From positions 1 to 32,110 of the forward strand of contig CAMLTY010000013.1 of NCBI GenBank assembly GCA_946486465.1: DNA of 32,110 nucleotides, written 5' to 3'. The notes beneath the pieces were generated by a model. It was not told the DNA's origin and did not search any database. It was given only the letters and a program-made list of their open reading frames with translations. Position numbers and translations under genes: made by a program. Source of the DNA: an uncultured Mycoplasmatota bacterium. GTDB taxonomy: Bacteria > Bacillota_I > Bacilli_A > RF39 > UBA660. This document shows, in pieces, positions 1 through 10,381 of this stretch. Positions within the stretch are counted from its first letter, which is position 1, and every line of letters begins with the position of its first letter.

Positions 1-150
1 TTTATCTGTTATTTTATTTTTGAAATTGTTGGTTATTATAAATTGAAAATTAACAGATAATTCCAGAAGTATGAATCTCCTCTTAACCCCCAATATTCAG
101 GTTTCTCTTCAAATATACTTGATAATCTTTTCATTTTTATATCCCTCTAG

Positions 151-777
151 TTATCTTTTTTTACTAATTCTTTTTTTACAAGATATTTCAGTTGCAAAAA
201 AACCACAAACAGATCCTATATATGCGCCTAATGCTGTATCTAAAATCCAAAAAGCTGTATCTTCTAAATTTGCTTTATTACTTTCTCTTACCTTTATTAC
301 ACTATCATAATTGACAGTTTTAATATTTATTTCTTCTAAAATATTTTCATAGCTTGCAGGTAGTTCTCTAGTTTCTACTTGATATTCATCAGTATTATCA
401 TAATTAGTTATTGCAGATAAAGAGTTGCCATTCTCAAATTGATTTTGTTTTATAGTTAATTCTTCATCTGTTAGGCTACCATTTGCAAAACCATATAAAT
501 CTATATTATAATCATCTTTTGATGGTGTATAGCTTTTTATCTCTAATTCATTCATTTCTTCTATTTCATTAGTTGTTAAAAACTCTGAAGTTGGGCTTAT
601 CCTAGTTAAACCTTCTGTTGTCCTAATAGTCGCATCTGTAGTTACCCCATAAGTATTTATAAAATCTCTTATAAATGGTTTCTTATCAATTAAAGCAAGT
701 TGTATTCCTCCTGCAATTAAACCTCCTGTAATAGCTCCTATTGTTAAGTTTCTAACATATTTATTTTTTCTTTGCAT
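151..777 (-). CDS. hypothetical protein with N- and C-terminal hydrophobic segments
   Basis: 208-aa ORF, SD GGAGGAAG upstream of ATG, extended -10 (TGCTATAAT, about 804-812) upstream; hydrophobic stretches near residues 10-30 and 175-198. Confidence 0.75.
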   Translation of the reverse strand: MQRKNKYVRNLTIGAITGGLIAGGIQLALIDKKPFIRDFINTYGVTTDATIRTTEGLTRISPTSEFLTTNEIEEMNELEIKSYTPSKDDYNIDLYGFANGSLTDEELTIKQNQFENGNSLSAITNYDNTDEYQVETRELPASYENILEEINIKTVNYDSVIKVRESNKANLEDTAFWILDTALGAYIGSVCGFFATEISCKKRISKKR

Positions 778-820
778 ACTACTTCCTCCTCAAGATACGT
801 TTTATTATAGCACTGTTTAA

Positions 821-945
821 GACAAAATAAAAGATGAAATACCCCGGGCGAGATGAATTCTCACATACATTCTGTATGCTTACTGGCTTTGCCAACACAT
901 CGTTATTCCCTCACAAGTATTTCATCTATATAAATAGTATATCAT
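821..945 (-). ncRNA. candidate structured small RNA downstream of rplQ, with own promoter and terminator-like closing stem
   Basis: 11-bp perfect closing stem AGATGAAATAC/GTATTTCATCT (917-927 with 832-842) followed by TTTTATTTT; internal hairpins TGGC-AAA-GCCA, CATACA-GAA-TGTATG, TGAGA-ATTCA-TCTCG; extended -10 TGATATACT just upstream. Confidence 0.6.
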
Positions 946-949
946 ACTT

Positions 950-979
950 GTACAAAAAAGAGACATTACTTTGTCTCTT
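950..979 (-). terminator. intrinsic terminator of rplQ
   Basis: AAGAGACA-AAGTAA-TGTCTCTT followed by TTTT; the rplQ stop codon sits in the loop. Confidence 0.8.
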
Positions 980-1334
980 CTTTAGTCTCTTCATCTACTA
1001 ATTTGATGATAGCAAGTAATGCTCCATCTCCACGACGTTCACCTAATTTAAATATTTGTGTATATCCACCATTTCTACTTGCATAAAGTGGAGCTAGTTC
1101 ATTAAATATTTTATTTACAACAGCTTTATCATTATGTAGGAAAGCTAGGGCTCTACGACGACTACCAAGATCTCCCTTCTTACCATAAGTAATCATTTTA
1201 TCAACAGCTTTTCTAACTTCTTTAGCTCTTGTTTCAGTAGTTGTTATTTGGCCATTCATAATTACTTGTTTAGTAAGAGTTGCTAACATACTTCTTCTGT
1301 GTTTATTATCAACGCCTAATTTTCTATATGCCAT
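966..1334 (-). CDS. rplQ: 50S ribosomal protein L17
   Basis: MAYRKLGVDNKHRRSMLATLTKQVIMNGQITTTETRAKEVRK is characteristic of L17. Confidence 0.98.
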   Translation of the reverse strand: MAYRKLGVDNKHRRSMLATLTKQVIMNGQITTTETRAKEVRKAVDKMITYGKKGDLGSRRRALAFLHNDKAVVNKIFNELAPLYASRNGGYTQIFKLGERRGDGALLAIIKLVDEETKEETK

Positions 1335-1346
1335 AAGTTTACCTCC

Positions 1347-2297
1347 TTAATCATCTTCTCTTAGGTCAAGCCCTAATTCTTTAATTTTATCTAATACTTC
1401 TTTTAATGATTTCTTTCCTAAGTTACGGATTTTCATCATATCGTTTTCACTCTTATTAACTAAGTCTTGTAGTGTATGAACACCTGCTCTTTTTAAGCAG
1501 TTATATGCTCTTACTGAGAAGTCTAAATCTTCAATAGATGTTTCTAATGCTTTCGTCTTAGGATCTTCTGTTTTTTCTATCATCATACCACTTACATTAG
1601 AGATATCACTTAATTCTGTAACTAGTTTAAAGTGTTCAATTAAGATTTTAGCAGCTAAAGCGATAGACTCTTCTGGTTTAATAGAACCATTAGTCCATAC
1701 TTCCATTACTAATTTATCGTAACTTTCATCTTGTCCAACTCTAGCACTTTCTACTTCATATGAAACTCTTTCAATTGGAGAATAGATAGCATCCATAGCG
1801 ATGAAACCATTTTTCTTATCATCTTCTCTTAGATTAGAGTCTTCACTCTTAACATAACCACGACCATTAGTAACAATCATAGTCATGTTTAAAGCACCAC
1901 CTTTAGCAAGATTTGCAATTACATGGTCTTTATTGATTATTTCAATATCGCTATCTGCTTCAATATCTCCTGCTGTTACTACTCCTTCTCCTTCTTTTTT
2001 AAGAGTAATTATTTTAGTATCTTCTGTATGATTCTTAATAACTACTCCTTTTAGGTTAAGGATAATTGTAGTTACATCTTCAATAACTCCATCCATTGTT
2101 TGGAATTCATGTAGTACACCATCAATTTTAACAGCACTAATTGCACTGCCAGGTAATGATGATAACATTACTCTTCTTAAAGCATTTCCTAAAGTTGTAC
2201 CAAAACCTCTTTCTAGGGGTTCTAGTTCAAATTTTCCATAGAAATTATTTTCTACATAATCAGTAATTTTATAAACTGGTTTTTCAAATTCTATCAA
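1347..2297 (-). CDS. rpoA: DNA-directed RNA polymerase subunit alpha (probable TTG start)
   Basis: IEFEKPVYKITDYVENNFYGKFELEPLERGFGTTLGNALRR; the ORF-track start at 2372 overlaps rpsK, whereas SD GGGAGG precedes a TTG at 2297. Confidence 0.96.
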   Translation of the reverse strand: MIEFEKPVYKITDYVENNFYGKFELEPLERGFGTTLGNALRRVMLSSLPGSAISAVKIDGVLHEFQTMDGVIEDVTTIILNLKGVVIKNHTEDTKIITLKKEGEGVVTAGDIEADSDIEIINKDHVIANLAKGGALNMTMIVTNGRGYVKSEDSNLREDDKKNGFIAMDAIYSPIERVSYEVESARVGQDESYDKLVMEVWTNGSIKPEESIALAAKILIEHFKLVTELSDISNVSGMMIEKTEDPKTKALETSIEDLDFSVRAYNCLKRAGVHTLQDLVNKSENDMMKIRNLGKKSLKEVLDKIKELGLDLREDD

Positions 2298-2316
2298 TTT
2301 ATTAACCTCCCTTTTA

Positions 2317-2700
2317 TTATCCACGAGGACGCTTTGGTGGACGGCATCCATTATGTGGAATTGGTGTAACATCTGTAATTCCTGTTACTTCAAGACCTGC
2401 TGTTTGAAGTGATCTAATTGCTGTTTCTCTTCCTGGTCCTAGTCCTTTAACAAAAACTTCTACTTTACGCATTCCCATATCGAAAGCCGCTTTACCAGCT
2501 TGTTCTGCGGCCATTCCTGCTGCGAATGGTGTTGATTTCTTACTTCCTTTAAATCCTAAAGCACCAGCTGATGCCCAACTTATTGTGTTACCTTCTTTAT
2601 CAGTTATAGTAACGATTGTATTATTGAAAGTTGCACCAATATGTACTACACCTTCAGGTACATTCTTTTTAACTTTTCTTTTTCTTGTTTTATAAGCCAT
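2317..2700 (-). CDS. rpsK: 30S ribosomal protein S11
   Basis: [45 protein letters not shown]. Confidence 0.98.
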   Translation of the reverse strand: MAYKTRKRKVKKNVPEGVVHIGATFNNTIVTITDKEGNTISWASAGALGFKGSKKSTPFAAGMAAEQAGKAAFDMGMRKVEVFVKGLGPGRETAIRSLQTAGLEVTGITDVTPIPHNGCRPPKRPRG

Positions 2701-2713
2701 AATAACCTCCTAA

Positions 2714-3079
2714 CTACTTTTTCTTGTTAGCTACTACTTTACCTCTACCCTTACGAGTACGAGCGTTTCTATTTGTTCTTTGACCTCTTACAGGTAATCC
2801 TTTTTTATGACGTGTTCCTTGATATGAATTTATTTCCATTTTAGTCTTGATATTCATACTAACTTCACGACGTAAATCACCTTCAGTTGGATGTTTATTA
2901 ATTTCATCTCTTAGAGCGATTAACTCATCTTGAGTTAAATCTCCTGCTTTCTTAGTTGGGTCAACTTTAGCATTTTTACAGATTTTCTTAGCTAAACTTC
3001 TACCAATACCATAGATATATGTAAGTGATATACATATATGCTTGTCATTTGGAATATCTACACCTTTAATACGTGCCAT
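2714..3079 (-). CDS. rpsM: 30S ribosomal protein S13
   Basis: [30 protein letters not shown]...[18 protein letters not shown]. Confidence 0.98.
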   Translation of the reverse strand: MARIKGVDIPNDKHICISLTYIYGIGRSLAKKICKNAKVDPTKKAGDLTQDELIALRDEINKHPTEGDLRREVSMNIKTKMEINSYQGTRHKKGLPVRGQRTNRNARTRKGRGKVVANKKK

Positions 3080-3094
3080 AACTTCTCCTCCTTA

Positions 3095-3208
3095 TTAACC
3101 TTGTACTTGTTTGTGTTTTGGATTTTCACAAATTACTCTTATTTTACCTTTTCTTCTTACTATTTTGCATTTTGGGCAAATTTTCTTAACACTTGCTCTT
3201 ACTTTCAT
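3095..3208 (-). CDS. rpmJ: 50S ribosomal protein L36 (Zn-binding form)
   Basis: Not in the ORF track (37 aa). Manual translation [37 protein letters not shown]; CxxC...C...H motif; expected position between infA and rpsM. Confidence 0.97.
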   Translation of the reverse strand: MKVRASVKKICPKCKIVRRKGKIRVICENPKHKQVQG

Positions 3209-3222
3209 TTTATCTCATCCTT

Positions 3223-3438
3223 TCATTTACGATAGGTAATACGCCCACGTGTTAAATCATAAGGTGATAGTTCTAACATAACGGTATCCCCCGGTAAGAT
3301 GCGAATGTAGTTCATTCGTATTTTACCAGAAACGTGAGCTTCTACAATATGTCCGTTTTCTAGTTGTACTTTGAACTTACCACCTGGTATAATTTCTAGG
3401 ACTTTACCTTCAACTTCAATAACATCATCTTTAGCCAT
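3223..3438 (-). CDS. infA: translation initiation factor IF-1
   Basis: [60 protein letters not shown] upstream of ATG 3438. Confidence 0.98.
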   Translation of the reverse strand: MAKDDVIEVEGKVLEIIPGGKFKVQLENGHIVEAHVSGKIRMNYIRILPGDTVMLELSPYDLTRGRITYRK

Positions 3439-3443
3439 TAAAA

Positions 3444-4190
3444 TCACTCTCCTGTTAAAATCTCTACTCCATCATTAGTTATAGCAATTGTATGTTCAAA
3501 ATGTGCTGATAATGAGGAGTCAACTGTTACAACAGTCCAGTCATTATCTTCTATATAAATATCTGGACTTCCTAAAGTTAACATTGGTTCAATGGCAATA
3601 ACCATGCCATCTCTAATTTTAGGTCCTGTTCCTTTAGTACCATAGTTTGGAACATCAGGGGCTTCATGAACACTGGTTCCTACCCCATGTCCTACTAATT
3701 CTTTTACGACACCTAAATTATGTTCTTTAGCATACTTCTCTATAGCATAACCGATATCGCCGATTCTATTGCCAACTTTCGCTTGTTTAATACCCTCATA
3801 TAAAGCTTGCTCTGTATGTTCTAATAGATATTTAGCATCATCACTAACTTCTCCTACTGTATAAGTCCAAGCAGAATCACCATGATAGCCTTTATAACAA
3901 GCGCCTATATCTATTGATATTATATCTCCATCTTGTAGAACTCTATCACTTGGAAAGCCATGAACAACCTCATCATTAATACTTATACAAAGTGTAGAAG
4001 GAAAACCTTCGTATCCTTTAAATGAAGGAGTCGCTCCTTTACTTCTAATGAATTTTTCGGCAAGAGAATCTAACTCTTTTGTTTTGATACCAGCTTTAAT
4101 ATGGGGACGTAAATACTGATGAGTAAGATAGACAATATGTCCAGCTTCTTTCAATAATTCAATTTCTCTTTTACTTTTTAGAGTAATCAT
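3444..4190 (-). CDS. map: type I methionyl aminopeptidase
   Basis: [50 protein letters not shown] motifs. Confidence 0.97.
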   Translation of the reverse strand: MITLKSKREIELLKEAGHIVYLTHQYLRPHIKAGIKTKELDSLAEKFIRSKGATPSFKGYEGFPSTLCISINDEVVHGFPSDRVLQDGDIISIDIGACYKGYHGDSAWTYTVGEVSDDAKYLLEHTEQALYEGIKQAKVGNRIGDIGYAIEKYAKEHNLGVVKELVGHGVGTSVHEAPDVPNYGTKGTGPKIRDGMVIAIEPMLTLGSPDIYIEDNDWTVVTVDSSLSAHFEHTIAITNDGVEILTGE

Positions 4191-4193
4191 TAT

Positions 4194-4853
4194 TTACATC
4201 CCCTTTTTTAAAACTGCATCTATTTTCTTAGAAACTTCCTCAACTGAGTTATTTCCATTGATTACATATAATATACCTTTTTTAGCATAATAGTCAAGTA
4301 GTGGTTTAGTTTTTTCTATATATAAATTATATCTATTTTTAAATGAAGTTATGTTATCATCATTTCTTTGATATAATTTACCTCCACACTTATCACATAT
4401 TGACTCTTGTTTAGGTTTTTCATTATCAGAATTTAGATTATAAACACTTCCACAGTCTTTACATATTCTTCTTCCTGTTATTCTTTTTTCAAGTGTCTCT
4501 TCATCTATATTTAGTTCTATGACATAGCCTAACTCTTGATTAAGACTATTAAGTATCTCATCATATTTATAGGCTTGTTCAATATTTCTTGGAAAACCAT
4601 CTAAGATATAACCATTCTTACAGTCATCTTGTGATAAACGGTTCTTTAGAAGTTCATAAGTAACTTCATCTTTTACTAGACCTCCACTACTTAATACTTC
4701 AGAAATATATCTACCTAATTCAGTATCTCTTTTCGCTTCTTCTCTTAAGATGTCTCCTGTAGAAATATGTGGCAAATTATATTTCTTTTCTAAAATAGCA
4801 CTTTGTGTCCCCTTACCAGCAGCAGGTGGGGCGATAAAAATTACATTTTTCAT
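4194..4853 (-). CDS. adk: adenylate kinase (Cys4 zinc LID)
   Basis: APPAAGKGTQ P-loop, GYILDGFPRN, CKDCGSVYN...CDKCGGKLYQR LID; secY-adk-map order. Confidence 0.95.
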   Translation of the reverse strand: MKNVIFIAPPAAGKGTQSAILEKKYNLPHISTGDILREEAKRDTELGRYISEVLSSGGLVKDEVTYELLKNRLSQDDCKNGYILDGFPRNIEQAYKYDEILNSLNQELGYVIELNIDEETLEKRITGRRICKDCGSVYNLNSDNEKPKQESICDKCGGKLYQRNDDNITSFKNRYNLYIEKTKPLLDYYAKKGILYVINGNNSVEEVSKKIDAVLKKGM

Positions 4854-6112
4854 CTTCTTGTATAACCCTTCTTATAATTTCTAGAAAGAAGACTTCCTTC
4901 TATTTGTTTATAAGTTTCTAGAGCAACTCCTACGACAATTAGTAAACCAGTACCTCCAATACTAACACTTGTTGGTAAGCTTGTCACATTTGAGAATATT
5001 ATTGGTAAGGCTACGATAATTGCAAGGAATACTGAACCTAGACAAGTTATTCTTGTTAACACTTTTGACAAGTAAGTTTTAGTTTCATTACCTGGTCTTA
5101 TTCCAGGAATGTATCCTCCACTTTCTTGAAGATTTTTAGCAAAGTCTTCTGGTTTGAAAATCATATAAGTATATACAAATCCAAATAGGAATATAAATAT
5201 TACATAGATTATAAATCCTACAGGTGTTGTATATGTTAGATAGTTACTAACAAAAAGACTAAAGCTTTCATTATTTATTAAGCCCGCGATAATTCCGGGA
5301 ATTGCCATTAGACTTGATGCAAATATCACAGGTACAACTCCAGCGGTATTTACTTTAATTGGTACATATGAAGAATTACCTCCATATGCTGTTGATTTAT
5401 TAGCATATTGAATTGGAACTTTTCTCTCTGCCATTTGAACAAAGATTACACCAACGATAATAGCAAAGTAGATTATAGCGAATAAAATGAACTTAACTAC
5501 TCCTAATGTTATTTGTTGTGCTGTTCCATCAAAGACTACTAATCCCTGAAAAGCATCAATAAACATCTGTGGTAGTGTGGCAATAATTCCTGCCATAATT
5601 ATTAGACTTAAACCATTACCTATACCTTTTCTTGTAATTTGATCTCCTAACCAAAGTAGGAATGCTGTACCTGCTGTTAATACTACTGATATATAGATAT
5701 ATTCAGTGGCACTTGCACTTCTACCTAAGAACATAAATGAGAAGGCATAACCTTGTAAAAGTGCAAATAGTATTCCCATATATCTTGAATAGGTATTTAT
5801 TTTTTGTCTACCTACATGTCCTTGCTTATTTAATTCTTGGAAATAAGGAATTAGCTCTCCTAATAGTTGCATAACAATCGTTGCTGTGATATAAGGCATA
5901 ACACCTAAAGCAAAGATTGAAAAGTTTTGCAAAGCTCCTCCACCCATAGTATTAACTAATTCTAGGAAACCTAGGTTTTTAGTAATACTTTCAGTTCCTG
6001 GAACTTGGATAGTTGTTCCAATTATAAATATTGCTAATGCTACTAAAGTAAAACCAATTCTTTTTAGTAAATCTCTATTTGTAGGCTTAAATAATTGCTT
6101 CAATAGAGGCAT
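4850..6112 (-). CDS. secY: preprotein translocase subunit SecY
   Basis: Multi-TM, GTTIQVPG, QQITLGVVKF, YANKSTAYGGNSSYVPIKVNTAGVVPVIFASS, IPGIRPGNETKTYL. Confidence 0.98.
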   Translation of the reverse strand: MPLLKQLFKPTNRDLLKRIGFTLVALAIFIIGTTIQVPGTESITKNLGFLELVNTMGGGALQNFSIFALGVMPYITATIVMQLLGELIPYFQELNKQGHVGRQKINTYSRYMGILFALLQGYAFSFMFLGRSASATEYIYISVVLTAGTAFLLWLGDQITRKGIGNGLSLIIMAGIIATLPQMFIDAFQGLVVFDGTAQQITLGVVKFILFAIIYFAIIVGVIFVQMAERKVPIQYANKSTAYGGNSSYVPIKVNTAGVVPVIFASSLMAIPGIIAGLINNESFSLFVSNYLTYTTPVGFIIYVIFIFLFGFVYTYMIFKPEDFAKNLQESGGYIPGIRPGNETKTYLSKVLTRITCLGSVFLAIIVALPIIFSNVTSLPTSVSIGGTGLLIVVGVALETYKQIEGSLLSRNYKKGYTRR

Positions 6113-6113
6113 C

Positions 6114-6557
6114 TTAGATCACCTCGGCTTTACTTCCTGATTCTTCTATTTTTCTTAAAGCACTACTTGAAAATCTATGAGCTTGGATAGTTATTTTCTT
6201 TTCAAGTGTACCATTTCCTAATACTTTAATTCCATTAAGTTGTTTTTTAACAATTCCTCTTTCTTTAAGTAATGCTGGTGTAACAACATCGCCATCATTA
6301 AAGACATTTAAATCTCCGACATTGATAACTGCATATACTGTTTTAAAATCATGATTACTAAATCCTCTTTTTGGAAGGCGTCTATATAGTGGTAATTGTC
6401 CACCTTCGAATACTGGTGAAACTCCGCCACCACTACGAGCGTTTTGTCCTTTTTGTCCACGTCCAGATGTTTTACCAAGTCCTGAACCTCTTCCACGTCC
6501 TACTATCTTTTTACGGAAAGTAGCACCTTCATTTTTCTTTAATTCATGTAACTTCAT
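6114..6557 (-). CDS. rplO: 50S ribosomal protein L15
   Basis: [45 protein letters not shown]. Confidence 0.98.
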   Translation of the reverse strand: MKLHELKKNEGATFRKKIVGRGRGSGLGKTSGRGQKGQNARSGGGVSPVFEGGQLPLYRRLPKRGFSNHDFKTVYAVINVGDLNVFNDGDVVTPALLKERGIVKKQLNGIKVLGNGTLEKKITIQAHRFSSSALRKIEESGSKAEVI

Positions 6558-7066
6558 TATCCTAAAATCTCCTCTACACTTTTACCACGAAGTTTTGCAA
6601 CTTCTTCAGCAGTTTTAATACTCTTAAGACCATTTATAGCAGCATTTGCCATATTTAGTTTAGTTCTAGCTCCAAGAGATTTAGATACAACATCACGAAC
6701 TCCAGCTAGTTCAAGGACAGCTCTTACACTACCTCCAGCAATGATACCAGTACCTTCTTTAGCTGGTTTTAACATTACTCTAGCAGCTCCTCTTACTCCT
6801 ATTACTTCATGAGCAATAGTTCTTCCATTTATTAAATCTATAGTAATCATATTCTTATTAGCATTGCTTATTGCTTTCTTAATAGCATCTGGTACTTCAA
6901 AAGCTTTACCTGTACCGATACCAACATGTCCTTTACGATCTCCAACAACAACAACTGCTGAAAAACGATGTTGACGTCCACCTTTAGTAACTTTAACTAC
7001 ACTTTTAAGTTGAACGACTAGTTCTTCGGTTTGTTTTTCTTTGGCATCGTTTGTTTGTTTTTGCAT
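6557..7066 (-). CDS. rpsE: 30S ribosomal protein S5
   Basis: [33 protein letters not shown]; stop overlaps the rplO start (TAATG). Confidence 0.98.
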   Translation of the reverse strand: MQKQTNDAKEKQTEELVVQLKSVVKVTKGGRQHRFSAVVVVGDRKGHVGIGTGKAFEVPDAIKKAISNANKNMITIDLINGRTIAHEVIGVRGAARVMLKPAKEGTGIIAGGSVRAVLELAGVRDVVSKSLGARTKLNMANAAINGLKSIKTAEEVAKLRGKSVEEILG

Positions 7067-7077
7067 ATTTACCCTCC

Positions 7078-7440
7078 TTAGAACTCTAGTCCATTTTCAC
7101 GTGCAGCATCTGCTAATGCTTTAACACGCCCATGATAAAGATATCCACCTCTATCAAATACTACTTTTTTAATGCCAGCTTTTTCACATTTTTTAGCGAT
7201 ACTAGCACCTACAGCAGTAGCTGCTTCAATGTTTGATTTATTCTTTAAATTTAAATCTTTATCTCTAGAAGAAGCAGATACTAAAGTAGTAGAACTCTCA
7301 TCATCAATAACTTGTGCATAGATTGCAGTGTTTGATCTAAATACATTTAATCTTGGAACTGCACTTGTTCCACTTAAATGAGTTCTAATTCTAGCATGAC
7401 GAACTTCTCTCATGCTATTTCTTGACTTTTTACTAATCAT
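7078..7440 (-). CDS. rplR: 50S ribosomal protein L18
   Basis: [33 protein letters not shown]...[28 protein letters not shown]. Confidence 0.98.
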   Translation of the reverse strand: MISKKSRNSMREVRHARIRTHLSGTSAVPRLNVFRSNTAIYAQVIDDESSTTLVSASSRDKDLNLKNKSNIEAATAVGASIAKKCEKAGIKKVVFDRGGYLYHGRVKALADAARENGLEF

Positions 7441-7463
7441 ATATTTCTCTCCTTCCTACTAGC

Positions 7464-7994
7464 TTAAGCAGCTTTCTTTCCTTCTTTACGTCTAATATGT
7501 TCATCTTTATAGCGAATACCTTTACCTTTATATGGTTCAGGACGACGTACTTTTCTTATATTAGCAGCAAATTCACCAACTAAGGCTTTATCAATACCTT
7601 TAACAGTTATTTCTGTATTAGATTGTGCTTCTACAGTAAGCCCTTCAGGTATAGTCATTTCTACAGGATGAGAATACCCAGCATTAATAGTTAATTTTTT
7701 ACCACTTACATTGAAACGATATCCAACACCTACTATTTCTAGTCCCTTCTCATATCCTTTAGTTACACCTGTAATCATATTTTGAAGAAGTGCATTCATT
7801 GTTCCATGCATTGCTTTTACTGCATCGCTTACTCTAGTTAATGTTATTTCATTATCTTTTTGTTCCATTGAAATACCTTTCAACATCTTTTGGCTCAAGC
7901 TTCCCTTTGGGCCAGTAACTGTTACGATTCCGTTAACTTCCGCAACTGTTACTCCTGCGGGAACTTCAATTTTACGATTTCCAATACGGCTCAT
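7464..7994 (-). CDS. rplF: 50S ribosomal protein L6
   Basis: MSRIGNRKIEVPAGV...RRPEPYKGKGIRYKDEHIRRKEGKKA. Confidence 0.98.
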   Translation of the reverse strand: MSRIGNRKIEVPAGVTVAEVNGIVTVTGPKGSLSQKMLKGISMEQKDNEITLTRVSDAVKAMHGTMNALLQNMITGVTKGYEKGLEIVGVGYRFNVSGKKLTINAGYSHPVEMTIPEGLTVEAQSNTEITVKGIDKALVGEFAANIRKVRRPEPYKGKGIRYKDEHIRRKEGKKAA

Positions 7995-8009
7995 TCAAAA
8001 CACCTCCTT

Positions 8010-8411
8010 TTACCAAACATAAGCTAAGACTTCGCCACCAAGTTTTTGTTTTCTAGCTTCTTTATCTGTCATAATTCCCTTAGATGTAGAAATGATTGCT
8101 ATTCCTAGTCCATTTAATACTCTTGGAACTTCATCATTTTTAGCATATACTCTAAGTCCTGGTTTAGAAATTCTCTTTAAGCCTGTTATTACTCTTTCTT
8201 TGTTTTCACCATATTTTAATGTTAGAACAATTGTACCTTGTACATCGTTTTTCTCTAACTTGTAATCTTTAATAAATCCTTCTTCTTTTAAAATTCTTGC
8301 TATTTCTAATTTTAATTTTGATGAAGGAACTTTTACTTCTTCATAACGCATAGCATTAGCATTACGAATACGAGTTAACATATCTGCAATTGTATCTGTA
8401 ACTACAGCCAT
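8010..8411 (-). CDS. rpsH: 30S ribosomal protein S8
   Basis: [29 protein letters not shown]...[26 protein letters not shown]. Confidence 0.98.
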   Translation of the reverse strand: MAVVTDTIADMLTRIRNANAMRYEEVKVPSSKLKLEIARILKEEGFIKDYKLEKNDVQGTIVLTLKYGENKERVITGLKRISKPGLRVYAKNDEVPRVLNGLGIAIISTSKGIMTDKEARKQKLGGEVLAYVW

Positions 8412-8439
8412 CTTTTTTCCTCCTTTTCTTTACCAGTCT

Positions 8440-8625
8440 TTACCAACTTGATTTTTTAACGCCTGGTATTTGTCCTTTATAAGCCAATTCACGGAAGCAA
8501 ATACGGCAGATTCCAAATTTACTCATAACTGCATGTGGTCTGCCACAACGTGAACAACGAGTGTATTCACGTACTTTGTATTTTGGCTTTCTACTTTGTT
8601 TTACAACCATACTTTTTCTTGCCAT
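8440..8625 (-). CDS. rpsN: 30S ribosomal protein S14 type Z (zinc form)
   Basis: 61 aa, [38 protein letters not shown]. Confidence 0.98.
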   Translation of the reverse strand: MARKSMVVKQSRKPKYKVREYTRCSRCGRPHAVMSKFGICRICFRELAYKGQIPGVKKSSW

Positions 8626-8638
8626 CTTTTTCCCTCCA

Positions 8639-9175
8639 TTACTTTCTAAAAGGAATTCCTAAACCTTTTAATAAGTCATAAGCTTCTTCATTAGTTTTAG
8701 CAGTTGTTACGAATATAATATCCATACCACGTACTTTAACTATTTCATCATAGTTTATTTCACTGAAGATTAATTGTTCTTTTATACCTAAGGTATAATT
8801 ACCACGACCATCGAAAGATTTTGGATTAATTCCTCTAAAATCACGAACTTGTGGAAGTGAGATAGATATTAGTTTATCAACAAAGTTATACATGTTATCA
8901 CTTCTAAGTGTTACTTTACAACCTATCTTTTGTCCTTCTCTAATCTTGAAACCAGCGATTGATTTCTTTGCTTTTGTAACTACTGGTTTTTGTCCTGAGA
9001 TTTTTTCAAGGTCTGAAAGCGCAGCATCTAATAGTTTAGAATTTGTAGTAGCATCTCCAACACCCATATTGATAACAACTTTTTCTAGTTTTGGTACTTC
9101 CATTATTGATTTATAACCATATTTACTCATAAGAGCTGGAACTACTTCTTTAGTATATTTTTCTTTTAATGTCAT
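8639..9175 (-). CDS. rplE: 50S ribosomal protein L5
   Basis: [59 protein letters not shown] supports start at 9175. Confidence 0.97.
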   Translation of the reverse strand: MTLKEKYTKEVVPALMSKYGYKSIMEVPKLEKVVINMGVGDATTNSKLLDAALSDLEKISGQKPVVTKAKKSIAGFKIREGQKIGCKVTLRSDNMYNFVDKLISISLPQVRDFRGINPKSFDGRGNYTLGIKEQLIFSEINYDEIVKVRGMDIIFVTTAKTNEEAYDLLKGLGIPFRK

Positions 9176-9192
9176 TTTGTTACCTCCTTCCA

Positions 9193-9501
9193 CTAATCTA
9201 GTACTTCTTTAGATTTAGTACTTATTCTTACTTTTTTTCCATTTTTATCTGTTGTATGAGCAATTCTTGTACCTTTTTTAGTCTTAGGATCAATTATCAT
9301 AACATTAGATGCGTCAATTGGTGCTTCTATTTCTAGAATTCCTCCTGAATTGTTTCCTGTAGGTTTTTGATGCTTTTTAACAATATGTACTCCTTCTACA
9401 ATAACTTTATTTTCGCTTCTAAGTGTTCTGATGATTTTTCCTTCTTTACCTTTATCGGCACCGCTTATAACAACGACTTTATCTCCAACTTTTAACTTCA
9501 T
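9193..9501 (-). CDS. rplX: 50S ribosomal protein L24
   Basis: [47 protein letters not shown]. Confidence 0.98.
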   Translation of the reverse strand: MKLKVGDKVVVISGADKGKEGKIIRTLRSENKVIVEGVHIVKKHQKPTGNNSGGILEIEAPIDASNVMIIDPKTKKGTRIAHTTDKNGKKVRISTKSKEVLD

Positions 9502-9512
9502 AACTTTCCTCC

Positions 9513-9881
9513 TTATAGTACTTCTTTCGCAAGACTTACTATCTTCATATAGTCTTTATCACGAAGTTCACGTGCTACTGGACCAAAGACACGAGTTCCG
9601 ACTGGACTTTTATCATCTCTAATGATTACGCATGCGTTATCATCAAATTTGATATAACTACCATCTTCACGTCTTACTCCTCTTTTACTTCTTACTATTA
9701 CAGCTTTTACAACTTTACCTTTAGGAAGTGGTGAATTTGGTATTGCATTTTTAACGGTTCCAACAACTACATCTCCGATATTTCCAGTTTTAACATGACT
9801 TCCTCCTAGCACTCTGATTACTAATAATTCACGTGCTCCTGAGTTGTCTGCAACTTTTAATCTACTTTCTTGTTGTAACAT
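9513..9881 (-). CDS. rplN: 50S ribosomal protein L14
   Basis: [28 protein letters not shown]...[28 protein letters not shown]. Confidence 0.98.
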   Translation of the reverse strand: MLQQESRLKVADNSGARELLVIRVLGGSHVKTGNIGDVVVGTVKNAIPNSPLPKGKVVKAVIVRSKRGVRREDGSYIKFDDNACVIIRDDKSPVGTRVFGPVARELRDKDYMKIVSLAKEVL

Positions 9882-9906
9882 AGATTATCCTCCTTTACCT
9901 TAAGAG

Positions 9907-10167
9907 TTATAGAATAACTGCTTCTTTTACGATTTCTTTTAAGTAGAAATGTTTAGTTTTAGAAATTGGTTTTGTTTCAACGATTCTAACTACATCTCCT
10001 ACTTTTGCTTTATTTGTTTCATCGTGTACACTGTATTTTTTAGATGATTTAACTCTTTTGTGATATTTTGGGTGCATTTTATGTGTTTCTACTAAAACTG
10101 TAATAGTTTTATTGTTTTTTGTACTAACAACTTTACCAACTAATTCATGTGTCATTTTCTTTTCCAT
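9907..10167 (-). CDS. rpsQ: 30S ribosomal protein S17
   Basis: [42 protein letters not shown]. Confidence 0.98.
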   Translation of the reverse strand: MEKKMTHELVGKVVSTKNNKTITVLVETHKMHPKYHKRVKSSKKYSVHDETNKAKVGDVVRIVETKPISKTKHFYLKEIVKEAVIL

Positions 10168-10177
10168 AACTTACCTC

Positions 10178-10381
10178 CTAATCAACCTTTTCTTCTTTCT
10201 CACGTTCTTTTAAAACGGTTTTTAGTCTTGCTACTTGGTGTCTTAATTCTCTAAGGCGTGAAGGTTTTTCTAGGTTACCCATTGCTCCACTAAATCTTAA
10301 GTTGAATAGTTCTTCTTTAGATTCTTTTAGTTTTGCATTAATCTCTTCATTTGATAATTCTCTAATTTCTTTAACCTTCAT
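10178..10381 (-). CDS. rpmC: 50S ribosomal protein L29
   Basis: [65 protein letters not shown] inside the rplP 3' end supports ATG at 10381. Confidence 0.97.
   Translation of the reverse strand: MKVKEIRELSNEEINAKLKESKEELFNLRFSGAMGNLEKPSRLRELRHQVARLKTVLKEREKEEKVD

Noticed and set aside
832-927. SRP (4.5S/scRNA) or 6S RNA identity for the RNA after rplQ
   Set aside because: No SRP helix-8 GGAA/AGCAG-type core and too short/different for 6S RNA; left as an unassigned structured RNA
3038-3235. Plus-strand 65-aa ORF
   Set aside because: Antisense to rpmJ and the start of rpsM; low-complexity Phe/Tyr/Ser composition typical of spurious ORFs
6308-6496. 62-aa minus-strand ORF overlapping rplO
   Set aside because: Alternate frame within rplO; no independent support. 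Likewise 31196-31402 inside rpoC
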